Assembly (NCBI GenBank): GCA_029204225.1
Contig: MU832035.1
Coordinates: forward strand, 1-64,000
Reading direction: 5' to 3'
Source of the DNA: Diphasiastrum complanatum
Taxonomy: Eukaryota; Streptophyta; Lycopodiopsida; Lycopodiales; Lycopodiaceae
Length of the DNA stretch: 64,000 nt
Shown here: piece after piece, positions 62,311-64,000 of the stretch
How the letters are laid out: each line of letters begins with the position of its first letter
How positions within the stretch are numbered: the first letter of the stretch is position 1
Position numbers and translations under genes: made by a program
The notes under the pieces: generated by a model
What the model was told of the DNA's origin: nothing
Databases searched by the model: none
Seen by the model: the letters and a program-made list of their open reading frames with translations, nothing else

Positions 62311-63660
62311 TCTTTCTGCAGAGTCCGATAGTAGCATCTATCAAATGCACTCTTTCTCTATCGAGCCTTCTTTCCTTCTTCCAACAGGTCCCACTTTTTT
62401 TCTTATACAATTTTAGGTCCCATCACCTATTCCTAAGAACTTCAGCGTCCATAATTTCTAATTTACTCATGCCTAAGCCATCATTTGATTTTAGTTGTTC
62501 TACTTTTTTCTTATTTGAATTTCTTTTAGTACCTCTTTAATTTGGTAGTTTAGTTGTTAGATGAGATGGTTTAGTGTCGTGCTTGTTGTTACAACTTACA
62601 CACTATTTATTGACAATTCTAAGATCCACTTGTCACAAGGTTTACTTAGAACCAACAAGTTATCAAAGACTATTTGCCCATCCACTGTACACTATACAAC
62701 ATCTAAAGTTGCCTGTAACAATATACCATATATAGCACTTTTCTAACAAGGTATTTGTCCCACCCATACTTATGTCTATACTACCGCAACTTTATTCAGA
62801 CATTTTTCCAACTCCTTGGATCTATTTATGACACTACTTCTGGTATTCTCAAAAATATATTTTACAATACCGGATTAAAATGCCTCAAATTCAGCTATTT
62901 GTGTTTTGCAATTCTAATAAGCTATAGTGTTCATATTTTAAGGGACCATAGGTAGTGCTCTCATAGACTACCACTAAGTGTTTTTCACCACTATATCTTC
63001 TAACTTCAACATATTTGCTATCATGGCTCCATCTTATATCTGCCTTAGTGCGTGATGTCCTGACAATTTCATTGCAGCTCATTGACCAACCATACCATCT
63101 TTTGGGCCACTAGTGGTAATTGCTCCCAAAGTCCAACGTCAAGGAAGGGGCGTCCATAGTTGGGGTAAGGCATAAGGTTATTGTGAGAGATTTTAACTAG
63201 TTTAGTCAAATTTGTTCATTTGGCAATTGAGACCAATTTTCATATTAGACTTAGAGATTGTCATTTACAAGCTGATAAATTGGCGGTTACGCTATCCATT
63301 TTCATGTGAAGGTATAACGGTATGAGCAGCTTACGTAATAACCACCCTAACGGTTCTTGACATAGTTAATATTAAGATCTTGATATGTACCTTTTGAGGT
63401 TTTACTTAATGAAATTGATCAAGGGCAATAGTACCCTTTTTGTGTGATCAAAATTTGTTGTCATTGATTGTGTTAATTACGTGTTCCTCCGTACTACTTT
63501 AATGATTATGTCATCAAAGGTTATGGGCCCACGCATCAGGTAAGGACACCGTGCCAAGCAATCAATTGCACAAAACGAAGGCTGATTAGACAGCGAAGGA
63601 TCGCGAAAAGGCGTCGAACAATCTCAGGAATCCAAGACGGCTGGAGAGCCTAGCAAATGT
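62311..63660. other. Spacer with one unexplained minus-strand frame
   Basis: No recognised gene. A - strand frame at 62891-63082, extendable to about 63160 through one stop, reads MSCNEIVRTSRTKADIRWSH and has a coding-like composition but no motif known to me. An LTR for the gag at 63674 should lie near 63200-63600, but no clear boundary or primer site was found. Confidence 0.35.
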
Positions 63661-63673
63661 TATCGAGGCCAGG

Positions 63674-64000
63674 ATGATGGAAAAGCTTGAAGTAGAGAAT
63701 TACTCGCTATGGAAATAGAGGATGAAGATGGTGATGGAGGAACGAGCGTTGTGGGGCATCGCATAAGAACCTCTGCGGGATGTCGATGGAGAACTGGTCG
63801 ATCGCCCGAAGCTATCAAACAAGATAGAGAAAGGCGTTTGTGACCATCTGCTTGTCCTTGGGGGAGATACCAGCAACTCAAGTGCAAGACGCCAAGAGGT
63901 ATGAAGTATGATGGAGAGCATCTACGAAGGCAAGAGCATCAGTAACGTCCTGTTGCTCAGGCGTAAGCTAGCGAATATCCACTTGCAAGAGGGAGAGTCG
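63674..64000 (+). pseudogene. Copia gag N-terminus, cut by window end
   Basis: Reads MEKLEVENYSLWK, a TAG, then RMKMVMEERALWGIA, the opening of a copia gag. It continues after frame changes with LSNKIEKGVCDHLLVLGGDT, SMMESIYEGKSISNVLLLRR and KLANIHLQEGES to the last base. The element continues beyond the window. The breaks make it non-functional. Confidence 0.88.

Overview
The window is plant nuclear DNA, dominated by decayed transposable elements. Two genes look intact: a class III (secretory) peroxidase on the + strand (22840-24202, four exons, 326 aa) and an intronless FANTASTIC FOUR (FAF)-domain protein on the - strand (58294-59601, 435 aa). Spliceosomal GT..AG introns, Ty1/copia and Ty3/gypsy LTR elements primed by plant-type tRNA sites, a CACTA element with TNP2/DUF4218/DUF4216-like coding, and both host gene families point to a land plant with a large, repeat-rich genome. 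The sequence alone does not settle the lineage.

Layout. 984-6263: 5'-truncated copia element (family A) with a 760-bp 3' LTR. 6264-8700: remains of another copia element. 8775-11400: copia RNase H scraps, a reverse-oriented LTR with primer site, and a copia RT/RNase H fragment with its 3' LTR start. 12206-15836 (-): LTR, primer site and gag fragment running into a decayed coiled-coil ORF. 15840-21353: 3' part of a CACTA transposon, with transposase exons, a 164-bp (TA)n tract, a ~320-bp direct duplication, a GTCGC-rich subterminal repeat zone and the terminal CACTACTACAAAAAA repeat. 22437-24202: peroxidase. 25474-29299: family-A copia element with both LTRs and a perfect 5-bp target duplication, but two large internal deletions. 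30550-36855: LTR, gag and promoter-like fragments, including a 1.27-kb LTR with gag-protease. 37265-44007: non-autonomous Ty3/gypsy element with target duplication that splits an older Ser/Pro-rich ORF. 45595-48360 (-): a second, longer coiled-coil ORF. 48361-56760: packed copia fragments, including a nearly full-length - strand copy (51286-55339) whose primer site is tandemly triplicated. 58294-59601: FAF gene. 61095-64000: copia LTR and gag fragments, the last cut by the window end.

The elements are nested and broken. Many nonsense codons are CAG/CAA to TAG/TAA changes, confirmed in places by comparing the two family-A copies, which fits C-to-T decay of methylated, silenced repeats. The least explained items are the two coiled-coil ORFs (12206-14574 and 45595-48360), which share an architecture and orientation and may be one family of retroelement-associated ORF; a 24-bp minisatellite that reads as octapeptides inside the gypsy leader; and the triplicated primer-binding site. 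Nothing seen links the peroxidase and FAF genes functionally; they are islands about 34 kb apart.
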